This document shows, piece after piece, positions 14,209 through 20,772 of a stretch of DNA of 21,937 nucleotides. Source of the DNA: an uncultured Collinsella sp. Its GTDB lineage: Bacteria; Actinomycetota; Coriobacteriia; Coriobacteriales; Coriobacteriaceae. The first letter of the stretch is position 1. Every line of letters starts with the position of its first letter. The notes beneath the pieces were generated by a model. It did no database searches, was not told where the DNA came from, and worked only from the letters and a program-made list of their open reading frames with translations. Where the stretch lies: assembly GCA_900767675.1 (NCBI GenBank), contig CAAFZX010000049.1, positions 1-21,937 on the forward strand, written 5' to 3'. A program made the position numbers and the translations under genes.

Positions 14209-14469
14209 CTATTTGGCCTTGTGGCCACGGAACGTACGAGTCGGCGCGAACTCGCCGAGCTTGTGACCGACCATGGACTCGGTAACATACACGGGCACAT
14301 GCTTGCGGCCGTCGTGGACGGCGATGGTGTGACCAACCATCTCGGGGAAGATGGTGGACGCGCGGGACCAGGTCTTCACAACGTCCTTCTTGCCAGCCTC
14401 GTTCATCGCGGTGATACGCGAGAGGAGGCGAGTCTCCACGAACGGGCCCTTTTTGAGACTTCTGCTCAT
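14209..14469 (-). CDS. rpsS: 30S ribosomal protein S19
   Basis: An 86-residue S19: MSRSLKKGPFVE at the N-terminus, then VVKTWSRASTIFPEMVGHTIAVHDGRKHVPVYV and the C-terminal EFAPTRTFRGHK. It binds the 30S head beside S13. AGGAG lies before ATG 14469, 32 bp after the rplB stop. Confidence 0.98.
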   Translation of the reverse strand: MSRSLKKGPFVETRLLSRITAMNEAGKKDVVKTWSRASTIFPEMVGHTIAVHDGRKHVPVYVTESMVGHKLGEFAPTRTFRGHKAK

Positions 14470-14501
14470 AAGTGCTTTCTCCTAAAACTCGGTATCCGAA
14501 A

Positions 14502-15332
14502 TTACTTCTTACGGCGACGAATGATGTGCTGGTTCGAGACCTTCTTCTTCTTGCGCGTACGAAGGCCCTTCGTCGGCTTACCCCAGGGGGTAACAGAGGG
14601 ACGACCAGAGGTGTGGTTCTTGCCCTCGCCACCGCCGTGCGGGTGGTCGACAGGGTTCATGACGGTACCGCGGACGGTCGGACGCACGTTCATGTGACGC
14701 TTACGGCCGGCCTTGCCGATGACGATGTTGGCGTGATCGGCGTTGCCGACCTCACCGACGGTGGCGCGGCAGGTAACGAGGATGCGACGCATCTCGGAGG
14801 AAGGCATACGGACGATAGCGTACTTACCCTCCTTGCCCATCAGCTGGCAGGAGTTACCGGCGGAACGGGCGATAGCAGCGCCCTTGCCCGGCTGGAACTC
14901 GACGGCGTGGATGAGCGTACCGACGGGGATGTCGGCGAGGGGCAGAGCGTTGCCCGGCTTGATGTCGGCGTCAGAACCGGACATGATGGTCTGACCGACC
15001 TCGAGGCCCTTGGGGGCCAGGATGTAGCGCTTCTCACCGTCAGCGTAGTGCAGCAGAGCGATGCGAGCGGAACGGTTCGGATCGTACTCGATCGTGGCAA
15101 CCTTGGCGGGCACGCCGTCCTTGTTGCGCTTGAAGTCGATCACGCGGTAACGACGCTTCACGCCGCCGCCCTGGTGGCGGGTGGTGATGCGGCCGTTGTT
15201 GTTACGACCGGCCTTCTTGGGCAGGGGCTCGAGAAGAGACTTCTCAGGCTTGGTGCAGGTGATCTCGGAGAAATCGGAGATCGTCTGCCAACGCCTACCA
15301 GCGGAGGTCGGCTTAAGGTGCTTTACAGCCAT
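14502..15332 (-). CDS. rplB: 50S ribosomal protein L2
   Basis: The 276-residue L2 has the usual length. It begins MAVKHLKPTSAGRRWQT and contains NNNGRITTRHQGGGVKRRYR (45-63) and GTVMNPVDHPHGGGEG (222-236); His230 corresponds to the conserved histidine near the peptidyl-transferase centre. ATG 15332 is chosen because AAGGGA sits 7 nt upstream and family similarity begins here, although the frame stays open for 25 more codons. It is not tightly linked to rplW: a 179-bp gap with a hairpin, a promoter-like motif and a potential structured leader precedes it. Confidence 0.98.
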   Translation of the reverse strand: MAVKHLKPTSAGRRWQTISDFSEITCTKPEKSLLEPLPKKAGRNNNGRITTRHQGGGVKRRYRVIDFKRNKDGVPAKVATIEYDPNRSARIALLHYADGEKRYILAPKGLEVGQTIMSGSDADIKPGNALPLADIPVGTLIHAVEFQPGKGAAIARSAGNSCQLMGKEGKYAIVRMPSSEMRRILVTCRATVGEVGNADHANIVIGKAGRKRHMNVRPTVRGTVMNPVDHPHGGGEGKNHTSGRPSVTPWGKPTKGLRTRKKKKVSNQHIIRRRKK

Positions 15333-15405
15333 TACAATCCCTTTCAATAGGAATCCGTTAGCCATCGCAGACAGGGATTCGAGGTTCTGCCTCGGGTGCG
15401 ATGAC
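15333..15405 (-). promoter_or_regulatory. Potential structured RNA leader of rplB
   Basis: The transcript can form CATCGCA/TGCGATG (15403-15397 with 15369-15363), enclosing a CGAGG-CAGAA-CCTCG hairpin (15394-15380). AATCCC (15379-15374) is complementary to GGGATT (15341-15336), which is part of the rplB ribosome binding site. An exposed and a blocked state can therefore be drawn. It may be a ribosomal-protein-responsive leader; this is inference from base pairing. Confidence 0.5.
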
Positions 15406-15411
15406 ACCGGA

Positions 15412-15438
15412 CGTATACACGGTTCCGGGCGTGTCCAT
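15412..15438 (-). promoter_or_regulatory. Promoter-like motif upstream of rplB
   Basis: On the minus strand TATACG (15417-15412) sits at the inner end of a 26-bp block (15413-15438) that is 23/26 identical to the block at 17278-17303 upstream of rplC. A start point ~7 bp downstream would produce the leader just described. No standard -35 is evident. An alternative -10, TATAAA, lies a little upstream (about 15440-15446). Confidence 0.5.
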
Positions 15439-15456
15439 TTTATACGCCCAAAACCT

Positions 15457-15494
15457 TGAGCTCTCGCCTCCCCTATTTGGGAGGCATGAGCTCA
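15457..15494 (-). terminator. Hairpin after rplW, possible terminator or attenuator
   Basis: GCCTCCC/GGGAGGC (15485-15479 with 15472-15466) plus an outer TGAGCTC/GAGCTCA pair (15494-15488 with 15463-15457) form a two-part stem. AAGGTTTT follows in the minus direction. The weak T-tract suggests partial termination between rplW and rplB. Confidence 0.5.
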
Positions 15495-15511
15495 CTCAAC
15501 AGCAGCGAGTC

Positions 15512-15799
15512 TTAGGCCTGGTTGCCAAAGACCTCGATGGTGTCGCCCTCGGCCAGCGTGACGATGGCCTTCTTCCAAGAACGGGTCTTGCCGGCGACAT
15601 AGCGCACGCGCTTGGTCTTGGGCTTGACCGTCAGGGTGTTCACGCGAACGACCTTGACGCCGAAGATCTCCTCGACAGCGTCCTTGATCTGATACTTGTT
15701 AGCATCCTTGGCGACCTCGAACGTGTACTTGTTCTGCTCCATGCCGGAGAAGGAACGCTCGGACACGATCGGACGGATGATGGTCTCGTGGGCGGTCAT
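15512..15799 (-). CDS. rplW: 50S ribosomal protein L23
   Basis: A 95-residue L23: ETIIRPIVSERSFSGMEQNKYTFEVAKDANK (5-35), then VRVNTLTVKPKTKRVRY and the final SWKKAIVTLAEGDTIEVF. It forms the docking site for trigger factor and SRP at the tunnel exit. Its ATG directly follows the rplD stop. Confidence 0.97.
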   Translation of the reverse strand: MTAHETIIRPIVSERSFSGMEQNKYTFEVAKDANKYQIKDAVEEIFGVKVVRVNTLTVKPKTKRVRYVAGKTRSWKKAIVTLAEGDTIEVFGNQA

Positions 15800-16426
15800 T
15801 TAAGCAAGCACCTCCCCGAAGTGAGCGGCGATGTCGGCGGGCATCAGCACAGCGTTGTTGTTGACGAGATCGTAGGTGTTGGCCTCGTCAGCGGTGATGA
15901 TGAACGTCTTGGGAATGTTGCGGAACGACAGGTAGGCGTTGACGTCCTCATCGCGAACGATGATGGTCAGACGCTTGCCCTCAAGGCCGAGAGCCTTGAG
16001 CATGGCGACGGCAGCCTTGGTGGAAGGCTTCTCGAAGCCGTAGTCGTCGACGAGCACGAGCTCGCCATCGGCCAGCTTGGCGGACAGCGCGGAGCGCATA
16101 GCCAGCTTGACCTCCTTGTTGTTCATACGCTTAGCGTAGGAACGGGGCTTGGGGGCGAAGACAACGCCACCGTGACGCCACTGGGCAGCACGGATGGAAC
16201 CCTGGCGGGCACGGCCGGTGCCCTTCTGACGCCAAGGCTTCTTGCCGCCACCGGAAACCTCAGAGCGACCCTTAGCAGACTGGGTGCCCTGACGCCAAGA
16301 GGCCATCTGGCACTTGACGATGTGGTGCATAACGTGGATGTTCGGCTCGATGCCGTACACCTCAGCGGCGAGCTCGGCCTCGGCGACCTTCTTGCCCTCG
16401 CTGTTCTTTACTTCAAACTTTGCCAT
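15800..16426 (-). CDS. rplD: 50S ribosomal protein L4
   Basis: The 208-residue L4 has the long tunnel loop with KKPWRQKGTGRARQGSIRAAQWRHGG and then VFAPKPRSYAKRMNNKE. In E. coli L4 also represses its own S10 operon by binding the leader RNA. Here a hairpin-rich leader lies upstream of rplC, so similar autoregulation is possible but not shown. AAGGAG precedes ATG 16426. The gap from rplC is 46 bp. Confidence 0.98.
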   Translation of the reverse strand: MAKFEVKNSEGKKVAEAELAAEVYGIEPNIHVMHHIVKCQMASWRQGTQSAKGRSEVSGGGKKPWRQKGTGRARQGSIRAAQWRHGGVVFAPKPRSYAKRMNNKEVKLAMRSALSAKLADGELVLVDDYGFEKPSTKAAVAMLKALGLEGKRLTIIVRDEDVNAYLSFRNIPKTFIITADEANTYDLVNNNAVLMPADIAAHFGEVLA

Positions 16427-16472
16427 TTAAGTGTTCTCCTTGGTATGACGCTGGGCTAAATGGGCTGGGCCC

Positions 16473-17093
16473 TTAGGCCATACGGATGGCGACGAGACCA
16501 TTCTTGGCACCCGGGACAGCGCCCTTGACCAAGATGAGGTTCTGCTCGGCATCGATGCGGACAACGGAAAGGTTCTTGACGGTAACGCGCTCGTTACCCA
16601 TGTGACCGGCCATCTTGACGCCCTTGAGGACGCGCGCAGGATAGGCGCACTGACCGATAGAACCGGGGTGACGCTGGAAGTGAGAACCATGCGTCATAGG
16701 ACCGCGGCGCTGACCCCAGCGCTTGATGCGACCCTGGAAGCCCTTACCCTTGGAGGTACCGATGACGTCGACCTTCTCGACATCAGCGAAATCAGCGACG
16801 GTGACGACCTCGCCGACCTTGTGCTCCTCGCCGTTCTCGACGCGGACCTCACGAAGGAAGCGGACAGGCTCGACGCCAGCCTTGGCGAAGTGACCAGCCA
16901 TGGGCTTGTTCACGTTCTTGGCCTTGATGTCGCCGAAACCGATCTGGACGGCGTCATAGCCGTCGGTTGCCTGAGTTTTAACCTGCGAGACAGCGCAGGG
17001 GCCAGCCTGGATGACCGTGACGGGAACGACGTTATCGTCCTCGTCCCAAACCTGGGTCATGCCAATCTTGCGGCCGAGAATCATGCTGATCAA
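16473..17093 (-). CDS. rplC: 50S ribosomal protein L3, first gene of the block
   Basis: The 206-residue L3 has ILGRKIGMTQVWDEDDNVVPVT (5-26), GFQGRIKRWGQRRGPMTHGSHFQ (118-140) and RHPGSIG (141-147), the loop that reaches the peptidyl-transferase centre. The start is unclear: TTG 17093 (with GGGA 7 nt before) or ATG 17084, and neither has a strong Shine-Dalgarno. In most bacteria rpsJ lies immediately upstream; here 450 bp of non-coding DNA with a promoter-like motif and potential RNA structures takes its place. L3 is an early assembly protein. Confidence 0.97.
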   Translation of the reverse strand: MISMILGRKIGMTQVWDEDDNVVPVTVIQAGPCAVSQVKTQATDGYDAVQIGFGDIKAKNVNKPMAGHFAKAGVEPVRFLREVRVENGEEHKVGEVVTVADFADVEKVDVIGTSKGKGFQGRIKRWGQRRGPMTHGSHFQRHPGSIGQCAYPARVLKGVKMAGHMGNERVTVKNLSVVRIDAEQNLILVKGAVPGAKNGLVAIRMA

Positions 17094-17270
17094 GATATGA
17101 TCCCAACTCTCGCGTGGTCTTGGGACAATGCGTACACCACCGAGCGTACGCCCCTAGAGGACCACTACTTACACGACGTGCTCCCCAGTCTTGTATTGCG
17201 CCCGGACTACCTGACAACCCTATTAAGCAGGCATTTTGTCCAGCCAGAATACTCCCCTGGTTTCACACAG
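17094..17270 (-). promoter_or_regulatory. Potential structured leader of rplC
   Basis: Close to the gene, GTGGTC/GACCAC (17165-17160 with 17119-17114), GGG/CCC (17154-17152 with 17124-17122) and GCGTAC/GTACGC (17151-17146 with 17135-17130) stack into a three-tier hairpin with internal loops. A CCAG/CTGG hairpin lies further upstream. The shape and position recall the L4-controlled S10 leaders. No T-run follows, so the control would act on translation or on elongation. Confidence 0.5.
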
Positions 17271-17276
17271 CTGTTT

Positions 17277-17303
17277 AGTATACACGGCTGCGGGCGTATC
17301 CAT
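17277..17303 (-). promoter_or_regulatory. Promoter-like motif upstream of rplC
   Basis: TATACT (17282-17277 on the minus strand) ends a 26-bp block (17278-17303) shared at 23 of 26 positions with the one upstream of rplB (15413-15438). Transcription from here would give a leader of ~177 nt. No consensus -35 is visible. Confidence 0.5.
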
Positions 17304-17354
17304 CGAGATTCATATTTCACTCACATTGTTTACGCAGGTAAAGTGCGTGGATGG

Positions 17355-17505
17355 CTCCCGAGCACGGCGGAGGGCCGGAGAAATATATTAAGGTCCCTGC
17401 TCTACAGTCCTGCGCAAGACGGAGAGCACATTAAGTGCTCTCCTTTGCGTGCGGAACTCGCGATGACCTTAATATATTTCTCCGGCCCTCCGCCGTGCTC
17501 GGGAG
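17355..17505. repeat. 151-bp palindromic element with perfect 41-bp arms
   Basis: The arms 17355-17395 and 17465-17505 are perfectly complementary over all 41 bp; each begins CTCCCGAGCACGG and ends with AATATATTAAGGTC when read inward. The 69-bp centre holds a second perfect hairpin, GGAGAGCAC-ATTAA-GTGCTCTCC. No target duplication or T-run flanks it. It lies between the phosphatase gene and the rplC promoter region. It could be a MITE-like element, an RNase III site or a strong transcription barrier. Confidence 0.85.
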
Positions 17506-17543
17506 ACAACACGTTGATGTCTGCTTAACTCTGCTCGCTCAGG

Positions 17544-18170
17544 CTAATGACTTTGTTGGGGGTCCACTATTTGCTGGAGGGTGAACTTGCATTGCATTGG
17601 CTCGCCCTCTACTTGTGGCTCCGCCTCATCAAAATCGAAAATCATAATGGCGCAGTTGGGGAGTTTTGTTGGGAGCTCGAAGCCCTCTGGGGCTGCAGCC
17701 TTGATGAATTGGCGGCTGGCGCTGCCGTGGCTTACTGCTAGGAGGGTTTCGATGCCCTCGGCGCCCATGAGATTGGTGAGAGTGCCCACCATGCGCTCCT
17801 GCAGGGCATGGCTTCCTTCTCCGCCAAATGGGATCAGATCCTCGCCGGGGTCCCAGACGTCGGTAGGTAGGGCGTCGTGGGGGCCTTCTTCGAAGGTGCC
17901 GTAGCTGCGCTCGATGATGCCTTCGCAGGGCTCGACTGCTGTGTCCGGGCCGAGGAGCTCGCATGCGACGAGCTGAGCCGTGTCCATGGCTCGGCCTAAG
18001 GGCGAAGAGACCACTTTGTCGGGGACGACGCCGTGGGCTTTGAGCCACGCGGCTGCCATCCCGGCTTGCTGACGACCCAGGTCGGTCAGCGGTGAATCGC
18101 AGCGGCCCTGGACCAGCTTTTTGACGTTGAACTCCGTCTGACCGTGGCGGAGTAGATACAGCTTCTTCAT
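17544..18170 (-). CDS. Histidine phosphatase family protein (phosphoglycerate mutase-like)
   Basis: The 208-residue protein begins KKLYLLRHGQTEFN. His9 in RHGQT is the phosphorylated catalytic residue, Arg8 and Arg60 (SSPLGRAMDTA) bind phosphate, Glu87 is the likely proton donor, and His148 (VSHGS) completes the site. Cofactor-independent small phosphatases and dPGM share this fold. The low similarity outside the motifs and the length favour a general phosphatase. AGGGGAGA precedes ATG 18170. It follows the cation exporter gene by 39 bp and is probably co-transcribed with it. Confidence 0.9.
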   Translation of the reverse strand: MKKLYLLRHGQTEFNVKKLVQGRCDSPLTDLGRQQAGMAAAWLKAHGVVPDKVVSSPLGRAMDTAQLVACELLGPDTAVEPCEGIIERSYGTFEEGPHDALPTDVWDPGEDLIPFGGEGSHALQERMVGTLTNLMGAEGIETLLAVSHGSASRQFIKAAAPEGFELPTKLPNCAIMIFDFDEAEPQVEGEPMQCKFTLQQIVDPQQSH

Positions 18171-18209
18171 GCTCTCCCCTTCTGCATAACCTGCTTTGCC
18201 GGCACAGCC

Positions 18210-19364
18210 TTACTCGTGGGTATGCCCTACGTAGTCTTCGTCGATCGTGATCTTGGCGACCGACTTGGGATATTCCGATTCGACCCGTTGTGCCAGCGCG
18301 TGCTTTAAGTCTTCGGCACTCATCTGCAGATCCGAGGGACGTACGCAGTCAAAGATCACGTTGGTATGCGTGGGGCCCGGAACACAGCGTAGGTCGTGGA
18401 TCGAGAGGCGGCTATCAATCTCTTGAGCCATAGCGTTGATGCGCAGACGCATGCTCGCCACCTTTGGATCGTCGGTCACGATGGGATCGTAATGGAGCGT
18501 GACGATCATGCCGTCTTCGACCCTAAACGACTGCTCGATGTTATCGAGCGTGTCGTGACTTTCCAGCGGGCTGGCCTCGGCTGCCATCTCGGCGTGAGCG
18601 CTTGCGAACTTCCTGCCCGGGCCGTAGTCGTGAACCATCAAATCGTGAACGCCCAAAACGCCGGGGTAGCTCATGATCTTGTCTCGAATGTGCTTGACCA
18701 GCTTTGGATCGGGTGCCTGGCCCAAAAGCGGGCTCACCGTATCCTGGATGAGCTCAAAGCCGCTCCAGCCGATATAGGCGCCAACGGCAAGTCCAACCCA
18801 TGCATCAAGATTGACATGCGTCACCTGGGAAACAATCGCGCACGCCAGCACGGCACCCGTGGCGAGAACATCGTTCTTGGAATCCTGGGCCGTCGCGTGC
18901 AGCGTCTCGGACTCAATACGGTCGCCGAGCTTTTGGTTGAGGGCAGCCATCCACAGCTTAACGACCATCGAAAGCGCCAGGACTGCCACCAGAACAAGCG
19001 AGAACTCGACGGGCTCGGGGTGGATGACGCGCTCAACCGAGGACTTGATAAGCTCAAGGCCGATGAGCAGCACGAGCGCTGCCACGACTAGGCCCGAGAG
19101 ATACTCGTAGCGGCCATGTCCGTAAGGATGCTCGGGGTCTGCCGGCTTGCTCGCCAGTTTAAAGCCAAGCACGCTCACGATATTTGAGCTGGCGTCGGAC
19201 AGGTTGTTCATGGCGTCCGCCACAATCGAAACCGATCCCGACAGCACGCCAATTGCACCCTTCGCAGCGCATAGTGCCACATTGGCGAGAATACACACCA
19301 TGCCCGTCAATGTACCCACGCGCGCACGGTCGCCCTGCGCACGACGAACGATCCACTCGACCAT
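18210..19364 (-). CDS. Cation diffusion facilitator family metal exporter
   Basis: A 384-residue CDF protein with six membrane segments in the first ~210 residues. The transport site is N53xxxD57 in TM2 (ADAMNNLSD) and D161xxxD165 in TM5 (AQDSKND). HPYGHGRYEYLSG (79-91) is the conserved loop after TM2. The lack of histidine in TM5 argues against a classic zinc exporter and fits the manganese-type subgroup, but this is inference. Two ferredoxin-like cytoplasmic segments follow (about 220-295 and 300-380), so the tail is longer than in most CDFs, and it ends in HTHE. A promoter is visible upstream. The ribosome binding site (GGGGGCGG) is moderate. Confidence 0.92.
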   Translation of the reverse strand: MVEWIVRRAQGDRARVGTLTGMVCILANVALCAAKGAIGVLSGSVSIVADAMNNLSDASSNIVSVLGFKLASKPADPEHPYGHGRYEYLSGLVVAALVLLIGLELIKSSVERVIHPEPVEFSLVLVAVLALSMVVKLWMAALNQKLGDRIESETLHATAQDSKNDVLATGAVLACAIVSQVTHVNLDAWVGLAVGAYIGWSGFELIQDTVSPLLGQAPDPKLVKHIRDKIMSYPGVLGVHDLMVHDYGPGRKFASAHAEMAAEASPLESHDTLDNIEQSFRVEDGMIVTLHYDPIVTDDPKVASMRLRINAMAQEIDSRLSIHDLRCVPGPTHTNVIFDCVRPSDLQMSAEDLKHALAQRVESEYPKSVAKITIDEDYVGHTHE

Positions 19365-19414
19365 CTATATCCGCCCCCACGGTACTACCTATATCTATTG
19401 CTCAAACGGATTGT

Positions 19415-19443
19415 AGTGTAGCCACTTTGTCCTCCAGATACAA
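19415..19443 (-). promoter_or_regulatory. Sigma-70-type promoter of the cation exporter gene
   Basis: TTGTAT (19443-19438), a 17-bp spacer, then TACACT (19420-19415) on the minus strand, 51 bp before the ATG. The -35 overlaps the T-run of the preceding terminator, so the unit is insulated from the EIIC gene. Confidence 0.55.
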
Positions 19444-19474
19444 AAAGGCCGCAACCCACGCGGGCCACGGCCTT
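19442..19474 (-). terminator. Terminator after the lone EIIC gene
   Basis: AAGGCCG (19474-19468) pairs with CGGCCTT (19451-19445), with an inner CCC/GGG pair, and is followed by TTT on the minus strand. It closes the accDA-EIIC unit. Confidence 0.75.
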
Positions 19475-19481
19475 GGAATGT

Positions 19482-19504
19482 GACAAAGGAATCGTCCTTT
19501 TGTC
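19482..19504. repeat. Short hairpin directly behind the EIIC stop
   Basis: GACAAAGGA (19482-19490) and TCCTTTTGTC (19495-19504) pair with one bulged base around ATCG. The sequence resembles the TGTGACA/TGTCACA element at 20744-20772 at the other end of the same gene. Confidence 0.55.
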
Positions 19505-19512
19505 GCACAGGT

Positions 19513-20727
19513 TTATGCGCTTACTTCAGCAGCGCTCGCCACTGTATCGGGCGAATCGGCTTCGTCTTCTGCCGCCTGACTCTTCACCGGCACCACGCCA
19601 AAGCAGTAGCTCAGCGCCGCAGACGCCACAAATGCCGTGCCGCCGGCAACGCAGCACCACAGCAGGTTCGAGATGCCGCCCGTGGCAAAGCCAATGACCA
19701 TGAGGACATTCGTCATGCCGATGGTATAGGCCGTAACGTGGCCCACGGCCGCAACAAGGCCTCCGACGGCGCCGCCAATGGCCATACACGTCAGACACCT
19801 GCCATATTTAAAGCCGCAACCGTACAGCGCCGGCTCGCTTACGCCGCCAAGAACACCCGAGATTGAATAGCCCAGCATGAGCGCCTTCTCGTCCTTATCC
19901 GCAACGCGGAGCGACGCGCCAAAGGGCATGCCCCAAACGGCGAACGTCGCCATCGTCGCGGCGATCAGAATGCACGAATCCGTTCCCACACTCATAAACT
20001 GCGCATAGGCGAGCGATAGGACAACGTTGCTGACGCCCGCAATCTTAAGAAACTCCCAGCCCGCGGCAAGCCCCATAAGCGTGAGCAGCGACACGATGCC
20101 ACCGGAATTGCCAAGCATAAACATAAGCTGTCCCAACAGCATGCCCAGATAGCTGCCCGCCGGCGCCGTAATGCACAGCGACACCGGAACCATGACGAGC
20201 ATGGTTGCAAGCGGAACGAACGAAAACGCCACGGCCTTAGGGATAACGCGCTGAAAGAAACGCTCCACTCGCCATAGCACGGGCACCGAGATGAGAACCG
20301 GAATAACAGTCGTCGTGTAATCGTTGACCGGCGCGGGAAGCAGACCATACACGGAAGTCATCGATGCCCCCGTCGTCGATGCGGCGTCGACGAGCTTAAG
20401 CAGATCGGGCGCAATCAATACGCCGCCCAGCATCATGCCCAGCTGCCCCGAGCAACCGAGTTGGCGAGCGGCCGCCCAACCAAGATAAATGGGCAAAAAG
20501 TAATAGCCGGCGTTATAGAGCCAACTGTAGAACAGGCGATACATTTCAGAATCGGCAGACCACAGGCCCAGCATGCCTTCGCCCATAATGACGGCGACGG
20601 TGCGGAACAACGCCGCGCAGACAATAAAGGGCAGCGCCGACATCATGCTTTTGGACAGATAGTCCACCACGGCCATGGCGTTTGATGAAACCGTCGTTGT
20701 AAACGAGGTGTTAGAAACTTGTGACAT
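19513..20727 (-). CDS. Stand-alone PTS EIIC permease, glucose/beta-glucoside superfamily
   Basis: The 404-residue protein is an EIIC domain without EIIB or EIIA. It has about ten hydrophobic segments, LPFIVCAALFRTVAVIMGEG near 32-51, and GVSEPALYGCGFKYGR (295-310), the substrate-binding GxTEPALYG-type motif of BglF/ScrA-like EIICs. The tail is acidic and Ala-rich (AAEDEADSPDTVASAA). ATG 20727 is chosen on AAAGG upstream and the start of similarity, although the frame is open for 100 more codons. It must borrow EIIB/EIIA from elsewhere, or it may transport or sense without phosphorylation. It follows accDA by 40 bp. Confidence 0.88.
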   Translation of the reverse strand: MSQVSNTSFTTTVSSNAMAVVDYLSKSMMSALPFIVCAALFRTVAVIMGEGMLGLWSADSEMYRLFYSWLYNAGYYFLPIYLGWAAARQLGCSGQLGMMLGGVLIAPDLLKLVDAASTTGASMTSVYGLLPAPVNDYTTTVIPVLISVPVLWRVERFFQRVIPKAVAFSFVPLATMLVMVPVSLCITAPAGSYLGMLLGQLMFMLGNSGGIVSLLTLMGLAAGWEFLKIAGVSNVVLSLAYAQFMSVGTDSCILIAATMATFAVWGMPFGASLRVADKDEKALMLGYSISGVLGGVSEPALYGCGFKYGRCLTCMAIGGAVGGLVAAVGHVTAYTIGMTNVLMVIGFATGGISNLLWCCVAGGTAFVASAALSYCFGVVPVKSQAAEDEADSPDTVASAAEVSA

Positions 20728-20743
20728 GGAACGCCTTTCCCAG

Positions 20744-20772
20744 TGTGACATGCGGACTGTCCCTCTGTCACA
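20744..20772. repeat. TGTGACA/TGTCACA inverted repeat across the accDA stop codon
   Basis: TGTGACA (20744-20750) and TGTCACA (20766-20772) are perfect complements around a GGACTGTCC core. The right arm includes the accDA stop codon. Similar GGACnGTCC words occur at 1328-1391 and 10688-10698, which suggests a dispersed small repeat. Confidence 0.55.

Noticed and set aside
15363..15403. T-arm-like sequence suggesting a tRNA before rplB
   Set aside because: Only a CTCGAATC-like loop resembles a T-arm; no acceptor stem, anticodon arm or D-arm can be drawn around it.
17355..17505. CRISPR or rRNA-processing stem interpretation of the 41-bp arms
   Set aside because: There are only two inverted copies, not direct repeats, and the 69-bp centre contains no rRNA or tRNA sequence.
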